Assembly: GCA_045631465.1 (NCBI GenBank)
Contig: JAZQUV010000010.1
Location: forward strand, 8,027-72,026
From: Aphodosoma sp045631465
GTDB taxonomy: Bacteria; Bacteroidota; Bacteroidia; Bacteroidales; Paludibacteraceae
Direction of reading: 5' to 3'
Length of the DNA stretch: 64,000 nt
How positions within the stretch are numbered: the first letter of the stretch is position 1; each line of letters starts with the position of its first letter. A model generated the notes under the pieces. It ran no database searches and was not told where the DNA came from. It saw nothing but the letters and a program-made list of their open reading frames with translations. The translations under genes and the position numbers were made by a program. This document shows, one piece after another, positions 36,040 through 44,685 of this stretch.

Positions 36040-36498
36040 ATGAGGAAGAATGGTAAAGATAAAATCAAACTTAAACTTAAAGTAAAAAAGTTTGATAAAC
36101 GATTTACAGATAGATATGTAGAAAGTGAACATCTTGTAGCTTTGCAAAATAGTGTTATATCGAAACTTTCTGGTTGGAAGGATAATGACGATATTTCAGA
36201 GGAAACTTTAAATTTGTTAGTAAAAGTTACGAATAAAGAAAAGGATAGGGGAAAATCTATTTACAGACGAGCGGTAGGTTATACTGTTAAAGATTTCATA
36301 GCAGGAGATATTATGTTAGGGTATCGAAGTATGAAGCAGTTGAATGTAAAAGAAGATTCTTATATAGAGATAGAATCGGCAAGATGGTATTGTTATTTAT
36401 GGTATCATGCAGAAGCTTCTATCAGATATTCATTCCGATTTGCGGTTATAGTTGCAATAGTATCTATTGTTTTAAGTGTAATTGGCTTGTTTATTTGA
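36040..36498 (+). CDS. Small protein with C-terminal membrane anchor, unknown function
   Basis: 152 residues, very basic N-terminus (MRKNGKDKIKLKLKVKKFDK), no signal peptide, one hydrophobic segment at the very end (FAVIVAIVSIVLSVIGLFI). This tail-anchored arrangement would place the body in the cytoplasm, unlike the four secreted products before it. It starts 8 nt after the previous stop and is followed by a terminator, so it closes the operon. Confidence 0.65.
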   Translation: MRKNGKDKIKLKLKVKKFDKRFTDRYVESEHLVALQNSVISKLSGWKDNDDISEETLNLLVKVTNKEKDRGKSIYRRAVGYTVKDFIAGDIMLGYRSMKQLNVKEDSYIEIESARWYCYLWYHAEASIRYSFRFAVIVAIVSIVLSVIGLFI

Positions 36499-36510
36499 AT
36501 ATTTGTCCAA

Positions 36511-36551
36511 AAATAGGCTGACTATTGATAGATTGTCAGCCTATTTTTTTA
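36511..36551 (+). terminator. Terminator of the five-gene operon
   Basis: AAATAGGCTGAC / GTCAGCCTATTT stem with an 11-nt loop and a T-run. Confidence 0.85.
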
Positions 36552-36967
36552 TTATAACATCAAGATAGGTACACTCAAACCCAACAGCAAGGTGCAAGCA
36601 ACCTATGCCGAAGAAAACAGTCATCATTACACTCTCCATTTGCAGCATTTGCAAACTTTATAAATGCGAGTTGAATAGTCTCTTTCCCTAAAATAGTAGA
36701 CAGATATCTTATCCTTTTACTGAAAAAATAGACAACTTTGCAACTTGCAAAGTTGCAAAGTTCCCAAATCTAACTAATTATCAGTGGTTTAAGTGATTTT
36801 CTGATTGTGAACTTTCTGTCTCTTTTTCTTGTGTATCTAGCTGAATAACAGTAATTTAATTGCAACTTTGCAAACTTTGCGAACTTTGCAAGTCCCTATT
36901 TTCCTAAATTTGTTGACATAGAGCCTAAAATTATAGACATTTTCTTGTTTATGCGAAAAAAAAGTTG

Positions 36968-36975
36968 TACCTTTG
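36968..36975 (+). promoter_or_regulatory. Promoter -7 box of the ATPase remnant
   Basis: TACCTTTG followed by TACC, 104 nt before the ATG at 37079. Confidence 0.55.
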
Positions 36976-36986
36976 TACCATAATTT

Positions 36987-37058
36987 TATTGAAAATATTA
37001 AATTTGATTTACAAATTACATTGAAAATCGTAAAATTGGTTTAAGATTTTCAATGTAA
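36987..37058 (+). repeat. Leader repeats of the ATPase remnant
   Basis: Two related words, TATTGAAAATATTAAATTTG (36987-37006) and CATTGAAAATCGTAAAATTG (37019-37038), 16 of 20 bases equal, 32 bp apart. The second also forms a 14-bp perfect inverted repeat: TTACATTGAAAATC (37016-37029) with GATTTTCAATGTAA (37045-37058). Confidence 0.75.
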
Positions 37059-37078
37059 ATTATACGATAGAATATTTT

Positions 37079-37292
37079 ATGATAAGACGTTATTTTCAGT
37101 TAATCAATGAATTAGATACTTCTATATTCCTATTGGGGGCAAGACAAACTGGTAAAAGTACTATTTTGCGTCAACAATTAAGTGATGTTAGATAAAATAA
37201 CTCGGAAAATTGATGATATAGATGCCATTTATCTGCGTGATTTTTTGCGTATGTTGTGGAATGGCGTCCTACAAATCGGCCACCTATTCTAA
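37079..37292 (+). pseudogene. Remnant of an AAA_14/DUF4143-type ATPase
   Basis: The first 38 codons from the ATG at 37079 read MIRRYFQLINELDTSIF, then LLGARQTGKSTILRQQL with an intact Walker A (GARQTGKST), and stop at 37195. This is the normal N-terminus of the ATPase family found intact just downstream. A second short frame (37185-37292, 35 codons, MLDKITRKIDDIDAIYL...) follows in another phase and may be a leftover from the same or another gene. The promoter and repeat-bearing leader remain in place. Confidence 0.65.
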
Positions 37293-37320
37293 ATAAAAGA
37301 GTAGGTGGTCGTTTTTTTTT
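37279..37320 (+). terminator. Terminator after the ATPase remnant
   Basis: CCACCTAtTCT / AGAgTAGGTGG stem with a T-run. It separates the remnant from the intact ATPase gene. Confidence 0.8.
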
Positions 37321-37353
37321 GTGTCTACTTTTCTAATTTAGTACAAAAAAACC

Positions 37354-37384
37354 TTGCATAATTCAGAAATAATTTCTACCTTTG
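37354..37384 (+). promoter_or_regulatory. Promoter of the intact ATPase gene
   Basis: TTG at 37354-37356, 20-bp spacer, TACCTTTG at 37377-37384. The transcript should start about where the first leader repeat begins. Confidence 0.75.
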
Positions 37385-37387
37385 CAC

Positions 37388-37473
37388 TTGTAAACCTTAA
37401 AAATGTGGGAAAAAGCACCTTTCTAAACATTAAAAATGTGGTAATTCCTATGTTTGTAAACCTTAAAAATGTG
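37388..37473 (+). repeat. Three 20-bp leader repeats at exact 33-bp period
   Basis: TTGTAAACCTTAAAAATGTG at 37388-37407 and 37454-37473 (identical) and TTCTAAACATTAAAAATGTG at 37421-37440. Unrelated 13-nt spacers lie between. The last repeat ends 10 nt before the ATG at 37484. Each repeat contains an ATG that opens a tiny frame (7 codons, 2 codons, 1 codon). Confidence 0.95.
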
Positions 37474-37483
37474 ATTTTTTGAT

Positions 37484-38836
37484 ATGAAACGCAAGATTTA
37501 CAACGAGTTATTGAAATGGAAACAAGAGGAGAAGGGTAGAGTGGCTATTCTTATTGATGGAGCACGTCGTGTGGGAAAGAGTTATATAGTGAAAGAATTT
37601 GCAAAAAACGAGTATAAATCTTTTCTATTTATCGATTTTAATAGCGCTCCCAAAGATGTATTTGCCTTGTTTGATAATTATCTTTCAGACTTGGATGTGC
37701 TCTTTATGTATTTGCAAAATATAATGGGAGTAAAATTGTATGAGCGTGAGTCGTTGATTGTTTTTGATGAGGTGCAACTTTGTCCACGCGCAAGAGCAGC
37801 AATTAAATATCTTGTAGAAGATGGACGTTATGATTATATCGAAACTGGTTCGTTGGTTTCTATCAACAAGAATGTGAAAGATATTGTCATACCATCTGAA
37901 GAGCGTAGACTACAGATGTTTCCTATGGATTTTGAGGAATTTGCTTGGGCTTTGGGTGATGATATGTTGATTCCTTTTATAAAACATGGTTTTGATAAGC
38001 AACAACCTCTTGGGCCGTTGATGCATCGTAAAGCGATGGATATGTTCAAGGAGTATATGATTGTGGGCGGTATGCCGCAAGCGGTGTGTCGTTATGTGGA
38101 GAGTAATAAGAATTTTGGAGATGTTGATAAGGTTAAGCGTGATATACTTTCTCTATATAAGTCAGATATTGAGAAGTATGCTTCTGGATTTGAAACGAAA
38201 GTAAAAAGTATTTTTTTGCAGCTTCCAGCTACATTGCAACGCCATGAAAAAAAATTTAGGTTGCAAGATATTCAATCTTCTGCTCGTTTTCGAGAATATG
38301 AAACTTCGTTTTTCTGGTTGGAAGAGTCGCAAGTTGTCAATATTTGTTGGGGTGCAACTGAACCATCGTTGGGTCTTAGAATGAAGATGGATACTCAACA
38401 ATTAAAGTGTTATATGGCTGATACTGGGTTGTTGATAAGTCTTGCTTTTGATGAAAAAATGATAGTTGGTGAGGAGATTTATAAAAAACTCTTATTGGAT
38501 AAATTAGAAATCAATAAGGGAATGTTGGTCGAAAATATAGTAGCGCAGATGCTTCGTGCGTCAGGTCATAGGTTGTATTTCTATTCGCAATATTCTAATG
38601 TTGCAGATGATAGGATGGAGATAGATTTTTTGATTCAGAAACCAACTATATCAAACCGACATAATATTTCCCCAATAGAGGTGAAATCAAGTACTCGTTA
38701 CACACTTACTTCTTTAGGTAAGTTTATGAAAAAATATAATGCTCAACTTTATCAGCCATACGTTATTCATTACCAAGATTTAAAGAGTGAGGGTGGTATT
38801 GTTTTCTTACCTATTTATATGACAATCTTTTTATAA
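37484..38836 (+). CDS. AAA_14 / DUF4143 ATPase
   Basis: 450 residues. Walker A DGARRVGKSY at 25-34 and Walker B SLIVFDEVQ with Asp95/Glu96. An arginine-finger region follows, then a DUF4143 domain (about 200-390) ending in a PD-(D/E)xK-like pattern: EIDFLIQK ... SPIEVKSS. The family is abundant, variable in number and poorly understood in Bacteroidota. It behaves like a fast-duplicating accessory gene with possible DNA-related activity. The start follows a repeat-bearing leader; ygiQ starts 2 nt after its stop. Confidence 0.88.
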   Translation: MKRKIYNELLKWKQEEKGRVAILIDGARRVGKSYIVKEFAKNEYKSFLFIDFNSAPKDVFALFDNYLSDLDVLFMYLQNIMGVKLYERESLIVFDEVQLCPRARAAIKYLVEDGRYDYIETGSLVSINKNVKDIVIPSEERRLQMFPMDFEEFAWALGDDMLIPFIKHGFDKQQPLGPLMHRKAMDMFKEYMIVGGMPQAVCRYVESNKNFGDVDKVKRDILSLYKSDIEKYASGFETKVKSIFLQLPATLQRHEKKFRLQDIQSSARFREYETSFFWLEESQVVNICWGATEPSLGLRMKMDTQQLKCYMADTGLLISLAFDEKMIVGEEIYKKLLLDKLEINKGMLVENIVAQMLRASGHRLYFYSQYSNVADDRMEIDFLIQKPTISNRHNISPIEVKSSTRYTLTSLGKFMKKYNAQLYQPYVIHYQDLKSEGGIVFLPIYMTIFL

Positions 38837-38838
38837 TT

Positions 38839-40755
38839 ATGAAATATCAACTTACTGATTTTCTTCCTACAACCAAGAAAGAATTAGAGATTCGTGGTTG
38901 GGGCGAGGTGGATGTAGTGCTCTTTTCGGGCGATGCTTATGTTGACCACCCATCGTTTGGTGCTGCTGTAATCGGACGCGTAATCGAGTCGGAGGGGTGG
39001 CGCGTAGCCATTGTGCCTCAACCTGATTGGCGTGGCGACCATCGTGATTTTACCAAAATGGGCCGTCCGCGTCGCTTCTTTGCTATCTCGGCTGGTTGTA
39101 TGGACTCGATGGTCAATCACTATACTGCCAACAAACGCCTTCGCTCTAACGATGCCTATACGCCTGATGGCAAAGCTGGTATGCGCCCTGACCGCGCCAC
39201 TATCACTTACGCTAAGATTATCAAACAATTATATCCCGATGTTCCCCTCGTGATTGGTGGCATCGAGGCTTCGCTTCGCCGCTTTTCGCACTACGACTAT
39301 TGGGATGATTCGTATCATCGCTCTATCCTTGCCGACACGGGTGCCGACCTTCTCATATATGGTATGGGCGAAAAACCTGTGCGCGAACTTGTGCGTCGTC
39401 TCTCTGCTGGCGCAACAATCCAGGATTGCCACGATATGTGCCAAGTCGGTTATTTGTCTGATACTAAACCCGAAGGTGATGGAGTAGTGGAATTAGCATC
39501 GCACGAAGAGTGCGCTAAAAACAAAAAGACTTCGGCTGCAACATTCAAAACGATAGAGGAGGAGAGCAACAAGCTCAATCAGACAACATTAGTTCAAAGT
39601 GTTGGCAATAGATATGTAGTGGTCAATCCACCATATTCGCCAATGACCACAGAGGAACTTGATGCTGTCTATGAACTCCCATTTACTCGTCAGCCTCACC
39701 CTAAATACAAAGGCAAAACTATTCCTGCTTTCGACATGATTCGTTGGTCGGTCAACACCCATCGCGGTTGTTGGGGTGGATGTGCCTTCTGCACTATTTC
39801 TATGCATCAAGGCAAATTCGTCGTTTCTCGCTCGTTAGACTCTATTCTCAAAGAGGTTAGAACTCTTGCCTCTGACCCTGAATTCAAAGGCTATCTCAGC
39901 GATTTGGGTGGGCCGAGTGCCAATATGTATATGATGCGAGGCAAAAACCAAGAGCTTTGCGCTAAGTGCAAACGCCCATCGTGCGCCTTCCCTTCGGTTT
40001 GTAAGAATATGAACACCGACCATGCACCTCTGCTCGAGATGTATCGTGCTGTGGATGCATTGCCTTGTATCAAAAAGAGTTTCATTGGTAGTGGCGTGCG
40101 CTACGATGTTGTTATGCATCGCACCGACTCCGAAGAGGTTAATCGCACCAATGCCGAATATGCTCGCGAACTCATTAAAAATCACGTCAGTGGTCGTCTC
40201 AAAGTTGCCCCTGAGCATACATCTGATAGGGTATTGTCGGTCATGCGTAAACCAAGTTTTTCGCTTTTCAAACAGTTCAAACAAACCTTTGACCGTATCA
40301 ACGAGTCGGAACACCTCAATCAACAGATTATACCATATTTCATCTCTAGTCACCCAGGTTGCGAACCTATCGATATGGCTGAGTTGGCTATTGAAACCAA
40401 GCGTCTTAACTTCCAACTCGAGCAAGTGCAAGACTTCACTCCTACACCGATGACGCTTGCCACTGAGATGTATCACACTGGTCTCGACCCATATACGCTC
40501 AAACCTATTTTTGTGGCACGCACTAAGGACGATAAACTCGCTCAGCGTCAATTCTTCTTTTGGTACAAGCCCGAAGAGCGCCGCACAATCAAGCAATTCC
40601 TCCAAAAAATCAAGCGTACTGACATTGCCGACCGTCTATTTGCGGGAGATAGTGGTGTAGGAGCACGACGTGCTGTGTCGGAAGAGAATAACAAACCTCG
40701 CCATTATGAGCAAGAGCGAAAACAGTTTTTCGATAAGAAACGACGCAGAAAGTAA
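38839..40755 (+). CDS. ygiQ: YgiQ family radical SAM protein
   Basis: 638 residues. The radical SAM cluster motif CWGGCAFC gives Cys311, Cys315 and Cys318 for the [4Fe-4S] cluster; a B12-binding-like N-terminal domain is typical of the family. A second Cys group (ELCAKCKRPSCAFPSVC) lies about 70 residues later. The C-terminal 30 residues are basic (KRRRK end). The reaction of YgiQ is not established. Possibly cotranscribed with the ATPase before it, given the 2-nt gap. Confidence 0.92.
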   Translation: MKYQLTDFLPTTKKELEIRGWGEVDVVLFSGDAYVDHPSFGAAVIGRVIESEGWRVAIVPQPDWRGDHRDFTKMGRPRRFFAISAGCMDSMVNHYTANKRLRSNDAYTPDGKAGMRPDRATITYAKIIKQLYPDVPLVIGGIEASLRRFSHYDYWDDSYHRSILADTGADLLIYGMGEKPVRELVRRLSAGATIQDCHDMCQVGYLSDTKPEGDGVVELASHEECAKNKKTSAATFKTIEEESNKLNQTTLVQSVGNRYVVVNPPYSPMTTEELDAVYELPFTRQPHPKYKGKTIPAFDMIRWSVNTHRGCWGGCAFCTISMHQGKFVVSRSLDSILKEVRTLASDPEFKGYLSDLGGPSANMYMMRGKNQELCAKCKRPSCAFPSVCKNMNTDHAPLLEMYRAVDALPCIKKSFIGSGVRYDVVMHRTDSEEVNRTNAEYARELIKNHVSGRLKVAPEHTSDRVLSVMRKPSFSLFKQFKQTFDRINESEHLNQQIIPYFISSHPGCEPIDMAELAIETKRLNFQLEQVQDFTPTPMTLATEMYHTGLDPYTLKPIFVARTKDDKLAQRQFFFWYKPEERRTIKQFLQKIKRTDIADRLFAGDSGVGARRAVSEENNKPRHYEQERKQFFDKKRRRK

Positions 40756-40762
40756 ATTCGGG

Positions 40763-40876
40763 ATACACACTGAGAGTGTGTATTTTTAGGGTTGCTTGAA
40801 GCTTGCTTGCAGGTTGCTGTATAGTATATTTAAATTTAGGAAAAATTTTGAATGAATACACACTGAGAGTGTGTAT
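40763..40876. repeat. Twin 21-bp palindromes flanking a short intergenic segment
   Basis: ATACACAC-TGAGA-GTGTGTAT occurs at 40763-40783 and, identically, at 40856-40876 (93 bp apart). The second copy ends 22 bp upstream of the next promoter -7 box. Confidence 0.95.
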
Positions 40877-40898
40877 TTGATAGTGTGAAAAAAATATG

Positions 40899-40906
40899 TA
40901 CTTTTG
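40899..40906 (+). promoter_or_regulatory. Flavin reductase promoter -7 box
   Basis: TACTTTTG, a slightly weaker match to TAnnTTTG, 10 nt before the ATG at 40917. Confidence 0.5.
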
Positions 40907-40916
40907 TTAAAATAAA

Positions 40917-41504
40917 ATGAAAAAAAACTATAAAAAACAACAATGGAAACCCGGCACGCTCATCTACCCATTGCCTGCCGTTCTCATCTCTTGTGGCGAA
41001 ACCGAAGAGGAATATAATATGCTCACAGTGGCATGGGTTGGCACTATCAGCACCAATCCTGCGATGTGCTACATCTCTGTCCGCCCCGAGCGCCATTCGT
41101 ACGATATAATCAAGCGCACTAAAAGCTTTGTAATCAACCTCACCAACGAAGATATGGCTCGTGCAACCGACTGGTGTGGTGTTCGCAGTGGCAAGGACTA
41201 CAACAAGTTTCAAGAGATGCATCTTACACCTCAAAAGGCGCAAAAAGTGGCAGCTCCAATCGTTCTTGAATCGCCACTGAGCATCGAGTGCGAAGTGATT
41301 GAAATCAAAGAGTTAGGCTCTCACCATATGTTCATTGCCAACGTCGTAAACGTACAAGCCGACGAACGCTATATCGACCCCGTAACCGACGAATTCCGCC
41401 TCTCTGATGCCAAACTTATTGCTTATTCTCACGGACATTATTACAAACTCGGTGAAGAAATTGGTAAATTTGGTTGGTCTGTTCGTAAAAATAAGAAAAA
41501 ATAA
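40917..41504 (+). CDS. Flavin reductase-like FMN-binding protein
   Basis: 195 residues. It matches the flavin reductase-like domain (PF01613): LPAVLISCGETEEEYNMLTV, AWVGTISTNPAMCYISVRP and FVINLTNEDMARATDWCG are the FMN-contacting segments. These split-barrel proteins bind FMN and may reduce it with NAD(P)H or work as electron carriers. Partner unknown. The promoter-proximal palindrome suggests possible regulation. The KilA-N gene follows after 13 nt. Confidence 0.88.
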   Translation: MKKNYKKQQWKPGTLIYPLPAVLISCGETEEEYNMLTVAWVGTISTNPAMCYISVRPERHSYDIIKRTKSFVINLTNEDMARATDWCGVRSGKDYNKFQEMHLTPQKAQKVAAPIVLESPLSIECEVIEIKELGSHHMFIANVVNVQADERYIDPVTDEFRLSDAKLIAYSHGHYYKLGEEIGKFGWSVRKNKKK

Positions 41505-41517
41505 ATATTTAGATATT

Positions 41518-42324
41518 ATGGCGAAAATTATAGTTCAAAATACAAATGTAACGATATTGTCAATAAATGAAAATGATTATATTTCACTGACTGATATAGC
41601 ACGATATAAAAGTGATGATCCAACTGCGGTTATTGCAAATTGGATGCGTAATAGAAATACTATTGAATTTTTGGGGATTTGGGAAGGATTGTATAATCCC
41701 AATTTTAAACCCCTCGAATTCGAAGGGTTTAAAAAAGAAGCAGGTTTGAATGCATTTACTCTTTCTCCTCAGAAATGGATAAATGCGACAAATGCTATTG
41801 GTATTATCTCAAAATCTGGTAGATATGGGGGAACTTATGCTCATAAAGATATTGCTTTTAAATTTGCTAGCTGGATATCTGTTGAGTTTGAGTTATATAT
41901 TGTCAAAGAATTTCAACGATTGAAAGAGGAAGAGCAACATTTATTAGGTTGGACTGCCAAGCGTGAACTATCTAAAATAAATTATCACATTCATACAGAT
42001 GCAATTAAACAGCATTTGATTCCTCAAGAGTTAACACCTTTGCAAATTTCACATGTTTATGCCAATGAAGCTGATGTATTGAATGTTGCAATGTTTGGTC
42101 TGACTGCTAAACAATGGCGAGAGGCTAATCCAGATTTAAAAGGAAATATTCGTGATTATGCTACTATAAACGAACTTATTTGCTTATCAAATATGGAAAA
42201 TCTTAATGCTGTGTTTATTAACGACAATGTACCTCAAAGCGAGCGATTGGTTAAATTAAATCAAGTTGCTATTCAACAAATGAAAGTATTAGAAGATGTT
42301 AATGATAGAAAATTATTAAAATAA
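41518..42324 (+). CDS. KilA-N domain protein
   Basis: 268 residues from the ATG at 41518 (an earlier ATG inside the flavin reductase gene is rejected). The N-terminal 110 residues are a KilA-N DNA-binding domain (YISLTDIARYKSDDPTAVIA, then ASWISVEFELYIVKEFQRLK), followed by a helical C-terminal domain (NELICLSNMENLNAVFI). KilA-N domains come from phages and large DNA viruses, but chromosomal copies of this length are widespread in Bacteroidota. No other phage gene is nearby. AT-rich compared with the neighbours on both sides, suggesting recent acquisition. Confidence 0.85.
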   Translation: MAKIIVQNTNVTILSINENDYISLTDIARYKSDDPTAVIANWMRNRNTIEFLGIWEGLYNPNFKPLEFEGFKKEAGLNAFTLSPQKWINATNAIGIISKSGRYGGTYAHKDIAFKFASWISVEFELYIVKEFQRLKEEEQHLLGWTAKRELSKINYHIHTDAIKQHLIPQELTPLQISHVYANEADVLNVAMFGLTAKQWREANPDLKGNIRDYATINELICLSNMENLNAVFINDNVPQSERLVKLNQVAIQQMKVLEDVNDRKLLK

Positions 42325-42327
42325 AGT

Positions 42328-43254
42328 ATGAAAAATTTGTTATTTCTCCTCGCAATCATCGCACTATTAGCGAGTTGCAAAAATCCAACTACACCCGAAG
42401 CCCCATTTGCGGAGTCGAAATTAGAAGTCACATCGGGCAACCTTTGGCACGCCGACATTTTCTCGCCTGAGTTAAACGAAACCATCAAAATCGATGTGTG
42501 GACTCCTAAAGACTATACCGACTCAAAAAAATATCCTGTCATCTATATGCACGACGGACAAAACCTCTTCGATGCCAACTCCACCTGGAACCATCAAGCA
42601 TGGGAAATCGACTCGGTTCTCGGCTCGCTCATTGCTGATAAAAAAGTCAAACCGGCTATCGTTGTAGGCATTCATAGTGTTGATACAACTCGCATTGGCG
42701 ACCTCATGCCCGAGCGCGTAGTGGAGATGACCCCTCCTGGCGAAGTGCGCGATTTTATCGACCGTATGTGTCGCAGTCAATATCGTGCCGATGAGTATTT
42801 GTCATTCATTGTCAATACATTGAAACCACTCATTGACGATAAATTCTCAACCCTCATCGACCGCAAATCAACATCTATAATGGGCTCAAGTATGGGTGGA
42901 TTGATTTCTATTTATGGCGTTACCGAGCACCCCGACGTCTTTGGTGCTGCCGTATGTATGTCAACCCATTGGACTGGTGCAATTGGCGATAATCCCGACT
43001 TCCCAACAGCAATGAAATACTATTTGATGGACAATTTCCCTCGCAATGCCGACTATCTCCTCTATTTCGACAATGGCGATTGTCCTTACGACTCAAACTA
43101 CATACCTGCCTACGAAATGATGAATCGTCTTTTCGACTTCCTCGGCTATCACGAAGGCGACCGCCTCAAAACTGGCGTATTCCAAGGTCACTCTCATTCC
43201 GAAAAATCATGGTCCGAACGCGTTGCCATACCACTTGAATTTATTCTTAAGTAA
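42328..43254 (+). CDS. Alpha/beta hydrolase-fold lipoprotein, putative esterase
   Basis: 308 residues, lipoprotein signal with Cys17 (IALLASC). The esterase D-like family (PF00756) pattern is visible: MHDGQNLFDANSTW near residue 70, nucleophile elbow GSSMGGLISIYG, and His in FQGHSHSEKSW. The catalytic Asp is probably in DNGDCPYDSN. Related proteins hydrolyse feruloyl or acetyl esters on plant glycans or siderophore esters; substrate unknown here. It begins 3 nt after the KilA-N gene. Confidence 0.85.
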   Translation: MKNLLFLLAIIALLASCKNPTTPEAPFAESKLEVTSGNLWHADIFSPELNETIKIDVWTPKDYTDSKKYPVIYMHDGQNLFDANSTWNHQAWEIDSVLGSLIADKKVKPAIVVGIHSVDTTRIGDLMPERVVEMTPPGEVRDFIDRMCRSQYRADEYLSFIVNTLKPLIDDKFSTLIDRKSTSIMGSSMGGLISIYGVTEHPDVFGAAVCMSTHWTGAIGDNPDFPTAMKYYLMDNFPRNADYLLYFDNGDCPYDSNYIPAYEMMNRLFDFLGYHEGDRLKTGVFQGHSHSEKSWSERVAIPLEFILK

Positions 43255-43298
43255 TATATGGTATGATTATTGTAACAAAAAGGTTATAAATAAGATAT

Positions 43299-44678
43299 AT
43301 GAAAGAACGTTTATTGTTGATAATCAAAGATATTTGGTTGTATCTCAAATCGCTTGCAAGTATTGCTGAAGACACCGATTCCGAAACTACGATTGCTAAT
43401 ATAAGTAGGGGAGTTGAGTTTCGCGCCGATAATGTCTGGGTATTATTCTTCGCAATTATTATAGCGTCAGTAGGTCTGAATGTCAATTCTACAGCCGTAA
43501 TTATTGGTGCTATGTTGATTTCGCCACTTATGGGACCTATCATGGGCTTAGGTTTGTCAATCGGAATTTCTGATGGCGAATTGTTGCGTAAGTCGTTGAA
43601 AAACTTGTTTATAATGATTGTTATTTCGCTTGTGGCATCAAGTCTTTATTTCTTGATTTCTCCATTGAGCGATGCACAATCTGAGTTATTAGCGCGTACC
43701 AAACCCACTATTTACGATGTATTTATTGCATTCTTCGGTGGATTGGCTGGTATTTTGGCAGCATCGCGTAAGCAAGAAAAAGTCACAATTGTCAGTGGCG
43801 TAGCGATTGCAACTGCTTTGATGCCACCGCTTTGCACCGCAGGCTACGGACTTGGCACTGGTCAGTTGATATATTTCTTTGGCGCATTCTATCTCTTTTT
43901 TATCAATGCCTTTTTCATTGCATTGGCTACCTATTTAATGGTGCGCTACTTGCATTTTCCTCACAAAACATTTCTTGACCCAACAACAGAACTCAAAGTG
44001 CGTCGTGGTATAGCCCTATTTACTGTTGTGGTGCTTGTCCCTTCTGTTTTTATTGCTATCAATGTAGTTCGTGAAACCTCTTTTAACAATGATGCAATAA
44101 AATATGTAAATGATATACAGACTAATCCTGTGATGCAAAATGTGCAGATAATCTCACAAAAACGCACATTTTCAAGCAAAGGTAATGAAATCACAATTTC
44201 GCTCGTTGGCGAACCTTTGACTTCTGAGCAAGTTGCTATTTTGCAAAAACGTATGGAAGAGATGGGGTTAAAGAATACCAAGTTGACCATTCGTCAAGCA
44301 GGTGGAGCATCGCTCGATGTTGGCACTCAAGCCAAGATGTTGCAAGAATTTATTGAAGACAAAGACCGCACTATCGCGCAAAAAGATTCTTTAATACAAG
44401 AGTTGCGTCAGCAAATACGCATAGAGCAACAACGCGCACAAGTAACAGCCGAGCAACTTGCTTACGAATTATCAGTCCTTTACCCTCACATACACGATAT
44501 TTCTATAGCAGAAGCCGTGAAGTTTAACGTACAAAGTAATACGTCAGACACAATCCCAACATTAAACATCAATTGGACACAACAGCCCACCGATGATGAA
44601 TATCAACACCTTTCCAACTGGCTGAAAGTCCGACTCAAAACCAACAAACTCGACATAATATCCAAGAATATAGAGTAA
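43299..44678 (+). CDS. DUF389 membrane protein
   Basis: 459 residues. The DUF389 core (residues about 20-260) has six membrane helices with STAVIIGAMLISPLMGPIMG and SGVAIATALMPPLCTAGYGL, both typical. A periplasmic region follows, with a coiled coil near 330-390 (EFIEDKDRTIAQKDSLIQEL). The family is uncharacterised; a transport role has been suggested. It ends in a terminator that touches the glyA promoter. Confidence 0.88.
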   Translation: MKERLLLIIKDIWLYLKSLASIAEDTDSETTIANISRGVEFRADNVWVLFFAIIIASVGLNVNSTAVIIGAMLISPLMGPIMGLGLSIGISDGELLRKSLKNLFIMIVISLVASSLYFLISPLSDAQSELLARTKPTIYDVFIAFFGGLAGILAASRKQEKVTIVSGVAIATALMPPLCTAGYGLGTGQLIYFFGAFYLFFINAFFIALATYLMVRYLHFPHKTFLDPTTELKVRRGIALFTVVVLVPSVFIAINVVRETSFNNDAIKYVNDIQTNPVMQNVQIISQKRTFSSKGNEITISLVGEPLTSEQVAILQKRMEEMGLKNTKLTIRQAGGASLDVGTQAKMLQEFIEDKDRTIAQKDSLIQELRQQIRIEQQRAQVTAEQLAYELSVLYPHIHDISIAEAVKFNVQSNTSDTIPTLNINWTQQPTDDEYQHLSNWLKVRLKTNKLDIISKNIE

Positions 44679-44685
44679 AACAAAA

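Larger units (their letters stand above)
36552..37078. other. Intergenic region without genes
   Basis: No protein-like ORF. It contains TTGCAAC/TTGCAAA/GTTGCAAAG palindromic words near 36735-36762, three exact-phase 9-bp units AACTTTGCR at 36864-36890, the promoter at 36968 and an inverted repeat at 37016-37058. Confidence 0.6.

Noticed and set aside
37388..37473. Three spaced repeats as a small CRISPR array
   Set aside because: Repeats are 20 bp and spacers only 13 bp, there is no cas gene, and the array is the leader of an ATPase gene. Too short and too few for CRISPR.
41407..41517. Longer KilA-N protein
   Set aside because: The extra 37 codons are an out-of-phase reading of the flavin reductase gene.
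41518..42324. KilA-N gene as part of a prophage
   Set aside because: No integrase, structural, lysis or replication phage gene lies nearby; such genes also occur alone in Bacteroidota chromosomes.
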